NCBI GenBank assembly: GCA_030632095.1
Contig: DAOVJU010000198.1
Span: 1 to 6,627, forward strand
Length of the DNA: 6,627 nucleotides
Origin: Chlorobiota bacterium
GTDB lineage: Bacteria > Bacteroidota > Bacteroidia > Bacteroidales > B39-G9
Direction of reading: 5' to 3'
The translations under genes were made by a program, and so were the position numbers. Of the stretch, positions 6,245-6,627 are shown piece by piece. The notes beneath the pieces were generated by a model that saw only the letters and a program-made list of their open reading frames with translations, made no database searches and had not been told where the DNA came from. Positions within the stretch are counted from its first letter, which is position 1. The number at the start of each line of letters is the position of its first letter.

Positions 6245-6627
6245 ATGAAGAGTACATTTATAATTGCATTTCTTTTAATATTTTTTATTGGTTTTATAGG
6301 ATCATCAGGGTGCGATAAAGAATTTAAGAAACAAAAAATACATACCGGAGCAGAGCAGTTGGAAAAATATCTTTCGTTAATAAAACATTCACGAATTGCT
6401 ATTGTAGCTAACCAAACTTCAGTTATTGATAATGCCCATATAGTTGATACCTTAATAAGTTTAGGAGTAAAGGTTAAAAAGATTTTTGGACCGGAGCATG
6501 GATTCCGGGGAACTGGCGATGCCGGGGAAATAATACGCAATAATATTGACCGAAAAACCGGATTACCTGTAATTTCATTGCATGGAAAACATAAAAAGCC
6601 AAGCCCGGTTGATTTAGAAGATATTGA
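6245..6627 (+). CDS. NamZ-family (DUF1343, GH171) exo-beta-N-acetylmuramidase, lipoprotein, 3' end outside window
   Basis: The first 127 residues are present. Family members such as B. subtilis NamZ (YbbC) remove terminal MurNAc from peptidoglycan fragments, which fits cell-wall recycling or scavenging. Residues 1-22 are a hydrophobic signal ending SSG before C23, an imperfect but plausible lipobox, so the protein is probably lipid-anchored outside the cytoplasm. Family core motifs follow: RIAIVANQTSV (50-60), VKKIFGPEHGFRGTGDAGE (77-95) and TGLPVISLHGKHKKPS (105-120). The Glu in the PEHG motif is the proposed active-site acid of the family. The residues after C23 (DKEFKK) include Lys then Glu, loosely like lipoprotein export signals in Bacteroidota, so surface exposure is possible. 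ATG 6245 is chosen because it opens the signal peptide. No Shine-Dalgarno site is present, which is normal in this phylum. The gene is divergent from the permease gene. Confidence 0.9.
   Translation, partial: MKSTFIIAFLLIFFIGFIGSSGCDKEFKKQKIHTGAEQLEKYLSLIKHSRIAIVANQTSVIDNAHIVDTLISLGVKVKKIFGPEHGFRGTGDAGEIIRNNIDRKTGLPVISLHGKHKKPSPVDLEDI

Noticed and set aside
6223..6540. Minus-strand open frame of 105 codons
   Set aside because: It is opposite the conserved NamZ-family motifs, which clearly identify the plus strand as coding.

Overview
The window looks like a piece of an AT-rich Bacteroidota chromosome. The signs are a C-terminal type IX secretion (T9SS) sorting tail, secreted proteins with the typical 'AQ' signal-peptide end, a LolC/LolE-type permease starting M-N-x-E-x-F-I-A-K-R, near absence of Shine-Dalgarno sites before genes, TAA as every visible stop codon, and matches to the Bacteroidota promoter -7 box TAnnTTTG. 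Genus and species cannot be told from the sequence.

Layout from right to left, since most genes are on the minus strand. At the right edge a plus-strand lipoprotein gene of the NamZ (DUF1343, exo-beta-N-acetylmuramidase) family begins and is cut by the window end. A 256-base divergent intergenic region (5989-6244) separates it from the minus-strand genes and holds a repeat element with outward-facing inverted arms and a perfect 4 x 7-base tandem repeat. Then come four closely spaced minus-strand genes: a LolC/E-like permease (5988-4744), prfB for release factor 2 (4695-3603), a small secreted protein of unknown function (3575-3129) and fumC for class II fumarase (3099-1702). Gaps of 48, 27 and 29 bases suggest co-transcription of at least some of them, although a good -7 box also lies just before prfB.

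A 182-base spacer (1520-1701) with two hairpins follows. Beyond it lies a secreted beta-propeller-like protein with a T9SS tail (1519-488). Directly behind its stop codon is a piece of a C13 (legumain-like) cysteine peptidase gene (475-1) that has no start codon and appears to lose its homology again near position 25.

The strongest single observation is prfB. Its true start is ATG at 4695, and the reading frame is joined by the classical +1 programmed frameshift at an in-frame UGA (AGG AGG TAT CTT TGA C), giving a 363-residue RF2. A simple ORF reading misses the first 26 residues. The permease, RF2 and fumarase are housekeeping functions. The left end (propeller, broken peptidase, hairpins, AATCTGTG repeat) looks like accessory, rearranged DNA. 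I did not find a convincing previously undescribed system; the peptidase fragment and the intergenic repeat element are the least explained items.
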